DNA of 10,017 nt, from NCBI GenBank assembly GCA_903879975.1, contig CAIRNL010000741.1:1-10017 (forward strand), in the 5' to 3' direction. The notes under the pieces were generated by a model. It worked only from the letters and a program-made list of their open reading frames with translations, did not search any database and had not been told where the DNA came from. Both the position numbers and the translations under genes were made by a program. This document shows, piece by piece, positions 1 through 5,816 of this stretch. The first letter of the stretch is position 1; the number at the start of each line of letters is the position of its first letter. Source of the stretch: an uncultured Chloroflexota bacterium. Lineage in GTDB: Bacteria; Chloroflexota; Anaerolineae; Caldilineales; Caldilineaceae.

Positions 1-688
1 AGACGGTTGTATCGATGGCGCGTGAGGTTGCCTGCATCTCGCCTACCTGGATGACCGGCGAAGTCGGCAGGGCAGTCGGAGGCGGTGGCGCAATGATCGG
101 TGGCGTCGGAGTCTCGGTGGCCGGAAACGGCGCAATCGGTGACGGCAGTGGCAATGTCGCCGCAGGCAGAGGCGTCGGCGGCATGAATGGCGTCGGCGTC
201 GGTGGGCTGGCGACACTCGGAATGAAAATTGCTGTCGCTGTCAGCGCGCTGGCTGTCGGGTCGGTGGCCATATCGCCAGGACCTGATGCCTCCTGCGGCG
301 GCGCCGAGATGAGCGGAAGCTGTACTGCCGATGTTGCAGTCCACTCTGCGGGCTGTATGCCGCCTTCCAGCGGCGCGCTGGGATTGGGCGTTGCTCCAGT
401 CTGTGCAGCGACAATGGCCAGCGAGGTCGCTGAAAACGCCACCTGTGTCAGCATGTCTTGTGCAACATTCGTGGCGCGCCTGTCGGGCGTAGCCGTGGGC
501 GCAGTGGTCACGGCGGTTGCAGTGACGGTGGGTGTTGGCAGCAAGCCGAATCCATGCTCCATGCCGAACCACATCAGGCTGATACCGAGCAAGACGAAGA
601 CGGTGACAAGTATGCTGACCGTGAGCACAGCAGCCATCGGGTTGCTGTCGCGGCGTGAAGTTGGGCGAAGGTCGTAGGACATGGACAT
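1..688 (-). CDS. Membrane-anchored Pro/Thr-rich protein, 5' part only (runs off the left edge)
   Basis: Translating the minus strand from the ATG at 688 gives 229 codons without a stop to the window edge, so the C-terminal part is missing. The N-terminus is short and basic (MSMSYDLRPTSRRDSNP), followed by one hydrophobic helix at about residues 18-42 (AAVLTVSILVTVFVLLGISL) that looks like a signal anchor. The rest, from about residue 50, is rich in Pro, Thr, Ala and Ser, with runs such as PTPTVTATAV and SPPTPTPFMPPTPLP. This fits an extended stalk outside the cell with a functional domain further on, outside the window. Such stalks are common in Chloroflexota surface proteins. A second ATG lies two codons later (682), and the ribosome binding site is weak (GCAGG). 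The function cannot be named. The regular Pro/Thr pattern on this strand makes the plus-strand frame at 15-677 a shadow. Confidence 0.75.
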   Translation of the reverse strand, partial: MSMSYDLRPTSRRDSNPMAAVLTVSILVTVFVLLGISLMWFGMEHGFGLLPTPTVTATAVTTAPTATPDRRATNVAQDMLTQVAFSATSLAIVAAQTGATPNPSAPLEGGIQPAEWTATSAVQLPLISAPPQEASGPGDMATDPTASALTATAIFIPSVASPPTPTPFMPPTPLPAATLPLPSPIAPFPATETPTPPIIAPPPPTALPTSPVIQVGEMQATSRAIDTTV

Positions 689-722
689 GTGCCTGCAGGT
701 GGCAATCGATTAGACTCGTATC

Positions 723-751
723 ATTCTAGCAACAATCGAGAGAGCGACCAA
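723..751 (-). promoter_or_regulatory. Possible promoter of the membrane-anchored gene
   Basis: On the minus strand, TTGGTC (751-746) and TAGAAT (728-723) are separated by 17 bases, about 35 bases upstream of the ATG at 688. The -10 box is good and the -35 box is poor, so this is only a candidate. Confidence 0.35.
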
Positions 752-959
752 ACCCCTGGAACGGTCAGGAAGTCCCACCTATCGATCTGGCAGTAGCAGT
801 TTCAGGCCAGCTGACCTGATGGATGTCCCACTTGCGTTTTCCTATGGCACAGACCATAATGGACAGGCACAAATCCGCTCACAGAGCGGGCGCGCAGTTC
901 TTCGTGACCCTTGACCTGTATCGGCGGCGAACGTCGCCAGCGAATCTCTACTCTGATGG
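752..959. other. Gap without a supported gene
   Basis: No reading frame here looks like a protein; the frames on both strands are short and have no ribosome binding site. Two small symmetrical sequences are visible: a 16-base imperfect palindrome at 803-818 (CAGGCCAGCTGACCTG) and a short hairpin GGCGA-ACG-TCGCC at 926-938. The promoter of the redox-protein/regulator pair should lie here, but I see no convincing -35/-10 pair. Confidence 0.5.
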
Positions 960-1253
960 ATGCAGAATTTGGATGCAGGCAAGCAAACCCGCAACCGCTG
1001 CCGCATGCAACATGAGGTGGCAATCTACATAGCGCAGCACTGCTCAGTCTGTGCCCATGCACAGGAGATTGCTGCGTTGATTCGTCGGGAATTTCCGGCC
1101 ATCATGGTGCGCATGGTGGATGTAGCTGCCGCCGGCGAACTGCTACCAGAGAGCGTCTTTGCCACGCCCACCTATCTGCTAGACGGCCGGCGCTGGTTTC
1201 TTGGCAATCCGTCGCCTTCTGATGTGATGGAAACATTGAGCAAATTGGAGTAA
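960..1253 (+). CDS. Small thioredoxin/glutaredoxin-like protein
   Basis: A 97-residue protein with a minimal thioredoxin fold. Residues 20-25 (VAIYIA) form the first strand. A CXXC redox pair follows, C28-S-V-C31, then a helix (AQEIAALIRREF), a second strand (IMVRMVDV), the cis-proline loop at T69-P70-T71 and a final strand/helix (YLLDGRRWFLGNPSP). The family reduces or oxidises disulfides in the cytoplasm; the partner is unknown. There is no signal peptide. The start is uncertain: a stop at 954-956 limits the frame, ATG 960 and ATG 1005 are both possible, and neither has a clear ribosome binding site. The 1005 start gives 82 residues and begins just before the first strand, so it may be the true one. 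The gene ends 7 bases before the Crp/Fnr regulator, whose binding site GGAG lies in its last codons, so the two are probably co-transcribed and translationally linked. Confidence 0.75.
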   Translation: MQNLDAGKQTRNRCRMQHEVAIYIAQHCSVCAHAQEIAALIRREFPAIMVRMVDVAAAGELLPESVFATPTYLLDGRRWFLGNPSPSDVMETLSKLE

Positions 1254-1260
1254 GCAACCT

Positions 1261-1959
1261 GTGGATGACAAGATGACGGCTGTTTCGCAGCCAGCCGAAA
1301 AAATGCGCTATCTGTCGGAACTGGCGGTTTTCCAGGATCTGTCGCCGCGCGACATGGAAGAGTTGAACCGCATCACGACCATGAGCACCGTGCAGAAAGG
1401 ACGAGTCTTCTACCGCCCGGAAGAGCCGGGCGAAGTGCTCTTTATCCTCAAGGAAGGGAAGGTGCAACTCTATCGCATCAGCCCCGAGGGCAAGAAGCTG
1501 GTGATTACAACTCTTGGGTCGCACACGCTCTTCGGGGAGATGGCACTGCTCGGAGCGAAGATGCACAATACCTTTGCCGAAGCAATCGAGGACTGCTTGA
1601 TCTGCGTCATGAGCCGCAATGACCTGGAACGCTTGATTCTCAATAAGCCCCAGGTCGCTCTGCGCATTCTCGAGGTGACCGGCCGCCGGCTGCGTGATGC
1701 CGAAGAGCGACTGGAAAATATGGCGTTCAAAGGCATCCCGGCGCGGCTGGCTAGCATGCTCTTGCGCCTGGCCGAAGAACAGGGCAGCAACGAGATCGCA
1801 GGCCTGACCCACCAGGACCTGGCTGAGAGCGTTGGCACTTATCGCGAAACGGCGACGCAGGTCCTGAACGATCTCAAAGCTGCTGGCTATATTGATATCG
1901 GGCGCAAACGCATCACCGTGCTCGATGTGGAGGGACTGACGACAGTCGCAGAGAGTTGA
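1261..1959 (+). CDS. Crp/Fnr-family transcriptional regulator
   Basis: A 232-residue DNA-binding regulator with the usual Crp/Fnr layout: a cyclic-nucleotide-binding-type beta barrel at about 16-130, a long dimerisation helix at about 131-157, and a winged helix-turn-helix at about 160-225. The recognition helix is GTYRETATQVLNDL (192-205), matching the SRETVxRxLxxL pattern of the family, followed by the wing GRKRITVLD. The start is GTG at 1261, supported by GGAG ten bases upstream; a later ATG at 1273 lacks such a site. The barrel has GEMALL (92-97), but the Arg-Ser/Thr pair that holds the cAMP phosphate in E. coli Crp is not seen (AKMHNTFAEA). The only cysteines are C112 and C115, so there is no N-terminal Fnr-type iron-sulfur motif. 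The signal sensed is therefore unknown; C112/C115 next to a redox protein could matter. The ferredoxin promoter just downstream is a candidate target. Confidence 0.92.
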   Translation: MDDKMTAVSQPAEKMRYLSELAVFQDLSPRDMEELNRITTMSTVQKGRVFYRPEEPGEVLFILKEGKVQLYRISPEGKKLVITTLGSHTLFGEMALLGAKMHNTFAEAIEDCLICVMSRNDLERLILNKPQVALRILEVTGRRLRDAEERLENMAFKGIPARLASMLLRLAEEQGSNEIAGLTHQDLAESVGTYRETATQVLNDLKAAGYIDIGRKRITVLDVEGLTTVAES

Positions 1960-1965
1960 TAGCAC

Positions 1966-1987
1966 CCACTCTATGCCAGTAGAGTGG
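1966..1987 (+). terminator. Hairpin after the regulator, possible terminator
   Basis: CCACTCTA (1966-1973) and TAGAGTGG (1980-1987) form a perfect 8-base stem with a 6-base loop, starting 7 bases after the stop codon of the regulator. No T run follows, so an intrinsic terminator is possible but not typical. Confidence 0.4.
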
Positions 1988-2021
1988 ATGAGCTGGATTC
2001 GTTCTTGAATGGGCTTGTGGT

Positions 2022-2041
2022 CTGAGCATCAACTCAGTTGA
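2022..2041 (+). promoter_or_regulatory. Overlapping palindromes at the ferredoxin -35 box, candidate operator
   Basis: Two inverted repeats overlap. CTGAG-N6-CTCAG (2022-2037) is perfect and ends at the base before the -35 box. TCAACT-C-AGTTGA (2029-2041) is perfect around one central base and includes four bases of the -35 box. The first is centred near -43 relative to the expected transcription start, close to the usual class II activator position of Crp/Fnr proteins. Its half-site spacing is 2 bases wider than the classical TGTGA-N6-TCACA site, so the match is one of style, not of consensus. Confidence 0.45.
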
Positions 2042-2066
2042 CATTTGCGGAAAACGTCAGTACAAT
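2038..2066 (+). promoter_or_regulatory. Sigma-70-type promoter of the ferredoxin gene
   Basis: TTGACA (2038-2043) and TACAAT (2061-2066) are separated by exactly 17 bases; the -35 is a perfect consensus and the -10 differs at one base. Transcription would begin near 2073, leaving a leader of about 125 bases. An inverted repeat ACAAT-N7-ATTGT (2062-2078) covers the -10 box and start site and could be a further protein-binding site. Confidence 0.8.
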
Positions 2067-2100
2067 CGAATCAATTGTGCAGCATAGAACAATGTGACAA

Positions 2101-2157
2101 ACTGAAAAATCTGCCAGCCAGATTCAGTGCGATGCCTCAGTATTTGAACGATTCAAA
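2101..2157 (+). promoter_or_regulatory. Leader hairpins ahead of the ferredoxin gene
   Basis: Two stem-loops can form in the untranslated leader. The first pairs ACTG and AATCTG (2101-2113, with an AAA bulge) with CAGATT and CAGT (2119-2128) around a 5-base loop. The second pairs TTTGAA (2143-2148) with TTCAAA (2152-2157) around CGA. Neither covers the ribosome binding site. They may affect mRNA stability; the second could equally be a DNA operator. No known riboswitch is recognised. Confidence 0.35.
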
Positions 2158-2196
2158 CCAAGATACAAATTCTTAGCGACTTAGGAGGTACTTCCC

Positions 2197-2481
2197 ATGA
2201 CGCACGTGATTTTTGACCTGTGCATCCGCGACGGCGCGTGCGCAGAGGTATGCCCGGTGGAGTGTATTGTGCCTGGGTTCCCCGAGGACGAGTGGCCTTG
2301 GTACTACATCGACCCGGATACCTGCATCGACTGTGGCGCGTGCGTGCCAGAGTGCCCGGTCGAGGCTATTCTGCCTGCGGAAGACCTGCCAACAGAGTAC
2401 GAATATACGACTGAGCTGAACGCACTCTTCTTCAGCGAAGGTCCTGGCTACTCAGCCATGGGGAAGAAACCCAGTAGTTGA
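2197..2481 (+). CDS. Two-cluster bacterial-type ferredoxin with Asp at one ligand position
   Basis: A 94-residue, acidic, soluble electron carrier with two iron-sulfur motifs. The first is C9-x2-D12-x2-C15-x3-C19-P, where the second cysteine of the usual CxxCxxCxxxCP is replaced by aspartate; an extra C23 follows. The second is the complete C43-x2-C46-x2-C49-x3-C53-P. In this family each cluster takes three ligands from one motif and the last from the other, so the cluster built on the first motif would have one Asp ligand or be a three-iron cluster. The loop between the motifs (24-42) contains PEDEWPWYYIDPDT, and a tail of about 35 residues follows the second motif. The start is fixed by AGGAGGT at 2183-2189, 7 bases upstream. 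It has its own promoter and terminator, so it is probably a single-gene transcript with high expression. The redox partner is not evident from the neighbours. Confidence 0.95.
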   Translation: MTHVIFDLCIRDGACAEVCPVECIVPGFPEDEWPWYYIDPDTCIDCGACVPECPVEAILPAEDLPTEYEYTTELNALFFSEGPGYSAMGKKPSS

Positions 2482-2520
2482 ACGTAGCTGGTACCTGCTG
2501 GTTACGGTCGAATATGAATG

Positions 2521-2551
2521 ACAACCTCTGCACACGCAGGGGTTGTTTTTT
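2521..2551 (+). terminator. Intrinsic terminator of the ferredoxin gene
   Basis: ACAACCTCTGC (2521-2531) pairs with GCAGGGGTTGT (2536-2546) around an ACAC loop: 11 pairs, one of them G-U in RNA, ending in six T (2546-2551). This is a textbook factor-independent terminator, 40 bases after the ferredoxin stop. Confidence 0.9.
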
Positions 2552-2595
2552 GGCCGGCGCTCAACGTGCCGACCTACGGCAAGGAGGGAACAAGC

Positions 2596-3330
2596 GTGAG
2601 TGATACTCTTGGCTATTCAACGCCAGACTGGAGCGATGTGGAGCGCGCACTGGTGATCGTCGCCCATCCGGATGACGCTGATTTTATCTGTGCCGGAACG
2701 TGCATCCAAATGGCGCGCCAGGGAATAGAGGTGACCTACATGGTGCTGACCAACGGTGACAAGGGAAACCACAATCCGGAAATCACGCGCAACCAGTTGA
2801 TTGCCATGCGTCAGATCGAGCAGCGCAATGCCGCCAGCCTTTGTGGCATCAAGGACGTCCTTTTTATGGGGGAAGAAGATGGCTTTTTGCGCCCCCGGCG
2901 TGCTATTCGTAAACGCGTGACACGCGAGATCCGGCGCATTCGCCCACAATTGATCATTTGCACCAACCCCGACCGCTATTTTGTTGGCGATGGGTACATC
3001 AACCACCCGGATCATCGTAATGCCGGCCTCGTTGCGATTGAGGCCATTTTCCCGGCATCTGATAATCCTATGTTTTATCCGGACATGGCCGATGAGGGCT
3101 ATCACCCCTATAAGATCAAGTATCTTTACGTCCATGGCCATGACGCACCGTCTGTCAAGATCAATATTACAGACGATTTGGCGACTAAAATCGAGGCCAT
3201 TCTCTGTCACAGATCGCAGTTCAGCGATCCGGATGCGGCCAAAGCGCGCTGGATGGAGCTGTGGGGCGAAAAGCAGGAGGATGGCTCGCTGTGCTACGCC
3301 GAGTCGTTCAAAGTGATGAAGTTTGGCTGA
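2596..3330 (+). CDS. PIG-L/LmbE-family zinc N-deacetylase
   Basis: A 244-residue enzyme of the PIG-L (LmbE, MshB, BshB) family, zinc hydrolases that remove acetyl groups from N-acetylglucosamine-type sugars. The first motif is VAHPDDADF (22-30), with H24 and D27 as likely zinc ligands and D26 as likely general base. NGDKGNHNPE follows at 53-62, then the REQ/N-type segment RQIEQRNAASLCG (72-84), and NHPDHRNAG (136-144), where H137/H140 supply the remaining His positions. There is no signal peptide, so it acts in the cytoplasm. The start is GTG 2596, with AAGGAGGG at 2581-2588, 8 bases upstream. An in-frame ATG at 2518 would put coding sequence through the ferredoxin terminator and is rejected. 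The substrate is not clear: thiol cofactor synthesis or surface glycan modification are both possible. I see no promoter in the 44 bases after the terminator, so expression may rely on read-through. Confidence 0.9.
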   Translation: MSDTLGYSTPDWSDVERALVIVAHPDDADFICAGTCIQMARQGIEVTYMVLTNGDKGNHNPEITRNQLIAMRQIEQRNAASLCGIKDVLFMGEEDGFLRPRRAIRKRVTREIRRIRPQLIICTNPDRYFVGDGYINHPDHRNAGLVAIEAIFPASDNPMFYPDMADEGYHPYKIKYLYVHGHDAPSVKINITDDLATKIEAILCHRSQFSDPDAAKARWMELWGEKQEDGSLCYAESFKVMKFG

Positions 3331-3350
3331 TCGTTGCCCCAATGACAAAC

Positions 3351-3380
3351 GAGGGGCACCGGTCTGTACCGGCGCCCCTC
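3351..3380. terminator. Hairpin between convergent genes, shared terminator
   Basis: GAGGGGCACCGG (3351-3362) and CCGGCGCCCCTC (3369-3380) form a 12-base stem with one mismatch and a 6-base loop, between the stops of the deacetylase (plus) and the binding protein (minus). Neither side has a clean T run; the minus strand continues GTTTGTCATT, so termination of the transporter operon is more likely. Confidence 0.65.
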
Positions 3381-3416
3381 CGGAAGGCTGTGGAGAGTAC
3401 CCCTCTGCCCAGACGA

Positions 3417-4859
3417 CTACTGCATTTCTGCCATCATCGTCTGTTCCTGCTCGTTGGCAAATCGGGTGAGCTCGTCCAAAGTGGCCTGAATATCAGCACC
3501 CTGCATGATTTCATTGAAGGCCTTCTGCCCTGCATCCCGCACCGCAGTGTAGGAGATCAACTGCGGTTCGTAGACGCTGTAGGGTAGCAATGCCACACCT
3601 TGTTGCCACTGTACGTTCTCCTTGAGCGAGTCGGCAAAGTAGTCGGCTGTGCTCTTGCGCGTCGGGAAGTAACCGCTGATCTCGTCCCACTGCGCCTGGA
3701 TCTCGGGCGAGGTGAACCATTTGATGAAGATCCACGCAGCGAGTTCCTGCTCTGGGGTGGTCTTCGTGATCATAACGTCACCGCCGTAGATGTTCTGTAC
3801 CGGCTCGGCCGTCGTGTACGGAACTGCAGCTACGCCCCAAACATCGGGATCCTTGCCCTGCTCTTCGGCCACTTTCGCCACATCACCAGCGTAGAAGGGG
3901 ATGCCCGAGGTCGAACCCTGGGCGAAGATACCCTTGCGCGCAGCAAACTGCGGGTTCGGATACCCTTCGGTGAAGAAGTACGCACAGCCCGAGTCGTACA
4001 ACCCCTTCAAGAAGGTCATGGAGTCGACGGTGGCGGGGCTGTTGTAGACGTACGCAGTCCCATCTTCGGTCAGCACGTTGCCGCCGAACGCATAGGTCCA
4101 GGCCGCCAATGCCGAGGCATCATCACGCAGGATGTAGCCGCCCGTCCCATCACCATTCGCTTCGGCTGCAGCACATGCCATCGTCTTGAACTCTTCGGGC
4201 GTAACGGGCGGGCCAGAAAAGCCGAGTTCCTCGAGCCATGTCTGGTTATAGAAAATCACTTCCATAGATCGATTGGGCGGGAAACCGAGACGTTGGTTGT
4301 CGAAGAGCGGGTTCACACTCTGCTCCAGAAAGGCCGGGTAAAAGTCGGCAATCTCGCCGGCGCTCAGCCCCCACGTCGCATCGTTCATCAGCGTGTTGAG
4401 GTCCACCAACGCATCGTTCAGTTGGTAGAAGGACTGGTCGTTCTGGTAGCCCACTAGGAGCGCGGCTGGCTGCTCGCCAGCCGCCGCGCTGGCGTTGACC
4501 TTGTCACGGATGTCGTCGTAACCGCCTTGATTTTGAGCCTCGACGGTGATTCCGCACGGATTGCTTTCGTTGAATTGGGCGATCAACGGCAGCAGTTTCT
4601 CCTCGCGTGAGCCGGAGTGATTGTGCCACCACACCACGCTCTGTCCGCTAGGATCGACGCCGGCATAGGTACCATCCGCGGCGGGGGCGCATCCGCCGGC
4701 CGGCGCAGCACCTGCCTCAGCTGCAGGCGCCTCTGCCGCAGCCTCGGTGGCCGGTGCCTCAGCCGCTGGCGCCGCAGGGGCCGCCGCTGGCGCCGCACAT
4801 GCCGACAGCGCAATTGCACCGATGAGCAGGATTGTAGTGAACCAAAGAACCTTACGCAT
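3417..4859 (-). CDS. ABC importer substrate-binding lipoprotein, family 1 (sugar/glycerol-phosphate type)
   Basis: A 480-residue extracytoplasmic solute-binding protein. It starts with a lipoprotein signal (MRKVLWFTTILLIGAIALSAC), with lipobox L18-S-A-C21; C21 would be lipid-modified and anchor it to the membrane. Residues 22-60 are a low-complexity Ala/Pro/Glu linker typical of Chloroflexota binding lipoproteins. The mature domain begins near VVWWHNHSG (75-83) and carries the family's signatures, such as MEVIFYNQTWLEELGF (199-214), PEEFKTMACAAAE (221-233), and GGDVMITKTTPEQELAAWIFIKWF (359-382) followed by SGYFPTRKS. C57, C102, C229 and C292 could form disulfides. The start has AAGGAG 5 bases upstream. 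It is the last gene of the importer operon, 72 bases after the second permease, and that gap holds a 12-base palindrome. The family binds oligosaccharides or glycerol-phosphate compounds, but the actual ligand cannot be read from sequence. Confidence 0.93.
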   Translation of the reverse strand: MRKVLWFTTILLIGAIALSACAAPAAAPAAPAAEAPATEAAAEAPAAEAGAAPAGGCAPAADGTYAGVDPSGQSVVWWHNHSGSREEKLLPLIAQFNESNPCGITVEAQNQGGYDDIRDKVNASAAAGEQPAALLVGYQNDQSFYQLNDALVDLNTLMNDATWGLSAGEIADFYPAFLEQSVNPLFDNQRLGFPPNRSMEVIFYNQTWLEELGFSGPPVTPEEFKTMACAAAEANGDGTGGYILRDDASALAAWTYAFGGNVLTEDGTAYVYNSPATVDSMTFLKGLYDSGCAYFFTEGYPNPQFAARKGIFAQGSTSGIPFYAGDVAKVAEEQGKDPDVWGVAAVPYTTAEPVQNIYGGDVMITKTTPEQELAAWIFIKWFTSPEIQAQWDEISGYFPTRKSTADYFADSLKENVQWQQGVALLPYSVYEPQLISYTAVRDAGQKAFNEIMQGADIQATLDELTRFANEQEQTMMAEMQ

Positions 4860-4896
4860 AGGGTCTCCTTTTTGAAAAGAATTAGACTTATTTCGA

Positions 4897-4908
4897 TGGA
4901 ACGTTCCA
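4897..4908. promoter_or_regulatory. Perfect 12-base palindrome ahead of the binding-protein gene
   Basis: TGGAACGTTCCA is fully self-complementary and lies 37 bases upstream of the binding-protein start. Its central AACGTT with flanking TG/CA is the pattern of LacI-family operators, the usual regulators of sugar importers. No LacI-type gene is in the window, and the nearby -10/-35 candidates for an internal promoter are weak. Confidence 0.4.
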
Positions 4909-4931
4909 GACGCAGCAAACGCTCCAGTCGC

Positions 4932-5816
4932 TCACCCTTTCAGGCCAGACGTTGCGATCCCTTCGATGAAGGTTTTCTGTGTGAAGAAGTAGAGCAGGAT
5001 CACCGGCATCATTGTGATGACTGAACCAGCCATCTGCAAGTTGAACTGGGCGCCAGCTTCATCGATAAACGCATAGAATCCGTACGAGATTGGTCGCCAC
5101 TCTGGCGTGGTCGTCACCAGGATCGGCCACGCCAACGCGTTCCATGAACCGATAAACCCGAACAAGATCAGGGTCATGATGGCTGCTTTGGAGAGCGGGA
5201 TCATGACCTGTACCAGGTAGCGGCTATGGCCGGCCCCGTCAATCTGCGCCGAATCCCAAAGGTCATTGGGCACCTGCAGAAAGAACTGGCGCAGTAGGAA
5301 AATGCTGAAGGCACTGGCCATGAACGGTACCGTCAGCGCCGGCCAGTTGTTGATCCACGGCACTGGCCCGACGCGCCCGAGCCACGACACCGTGATGAAG
5401 TTTGGCACCCATGTAATGGCTTCTGGCAGCATCAAGGTTGCCAGAAGCAGGCTGAAGAGCAGGTTCTTGCCCCAGAATTCCATGCGGGCAAAGGCATAGG
5501 CCGCCAGTGTACAGAAGACAACCTCGCCGACAATCGTGATGGTGGCAATGCGAACGCTGTTCCAGAAGTATTGTGAGAAGTTGGCTTGGTTCCAAGCCTG
5601 GGTGTAGTTGCCCCACTGGGGCGTGCCGGGCAGCCACGCACCGCCATTCGCCTCGGTGAGATTCATCAACGAGACACTGACCGTGTAGAGGAAAGGGACG
5701 ACAGCAACGACTGCCCCAATGACTAAAACGATGTAGGTGCCCAGGTAGCGCATAGGGCGTGGACGCGATGCCGGATTCTGTACTGGCAGACGCGTGCCGG
5801 CGATAGGATCAGCCAT
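4932..5816 (-). CDS. ABC importer permease, MalG/UgpE type
   Basis: A 294-residue inner-membrane permease with the usual six helices: about 25-48, 88-110, 118-140, 157-178, 210-230 and 262-282. The cytoplasmic EAA loop that contacts the ATPase reads DSAQIDGAGHSRYLVQVMIP (188-207), with DSA in place of EAA but with the conserved DGA and the final IP intact. The start chosen is ATG 5816, which overlaps the end of the first permease by 8 bases (ATGGCTGA), a classic sign of translational coupling. A TTG at 5837 in the same frame would add seven residues and is less likely. It forms the transmembrane channel with the larger permease upstream and receives ligand from the lipoprotein downstream. The ATPase is not encoded here; CUT1 importers often share one ATPase encoded elsewhere. 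Confidence 0.93.
   Translation of the reverse strand: MADPIAGTRLPVQNPASRPRPMRYLGTYIVLVIGAVVAVVPFLYTVSVSLMNLTEANGGAWLPGTPQWGNYTQAWNQANFSQYFWNSVRIATITIVGEVVFCTLAAYAFARMEFWGKNLLFSLLLATLMLPEAITWVPNFITVSWLGRVGPVPWINNWPALTVPFMASAFSIFLLRQFFLQVPNDLWDSAQIDGAGHSRYLVQVMIPLSKAAIMTLILFGFIGSWNALAWPILVTTTPEWRPISYGFYAFIDEAGAQFNLQMAGSVITMMPVILLYFFTQKTFIEGIATSGLKG

Noticed and set aside
15..677. Plus-strand open frame of 220 codons, Gly/Val/Ala-rich
   Set aside because: It is the complement of a Pro/Thr/Ala-rich minus-strand gene with a signal anchor; its Gly/Val composition is the expected shadow, and it has no recognisable domain.
802..1062. Minus-strand frame of 86 codons
   Set aside because: It overlaps the start of the redox-protein gene, has a Cys/His/Arg-rich, non-protein-like composition and no ribosome binding site.
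1102..1965. Minus-strand open frame of 287 codons
   Set aside because: It covers the clear Crp/Fnr gene on the opposite strand; its translation has no known motif.
2022..2037. Reading CTGAG-N6-CTCAG as a classical Crp or Fnr site
   Set aside because: The TGA half-sites are 2 bases further apart than in TGTGA-N6-TCACA or TTGAT-N4-ATCAA, so I keep it only as a candidate operator.
2617..3348. Minus-strand open frame of 243 codons
   Set aside because: Antisense to the PIG-L gene, whose zinc motifs are intact.
3600..4457. Plus-strand open frame of 285 codons
   Set aside because: Antisense to the substrate-binding lipoprotein; Arg/Val-rich shadow without a domain.
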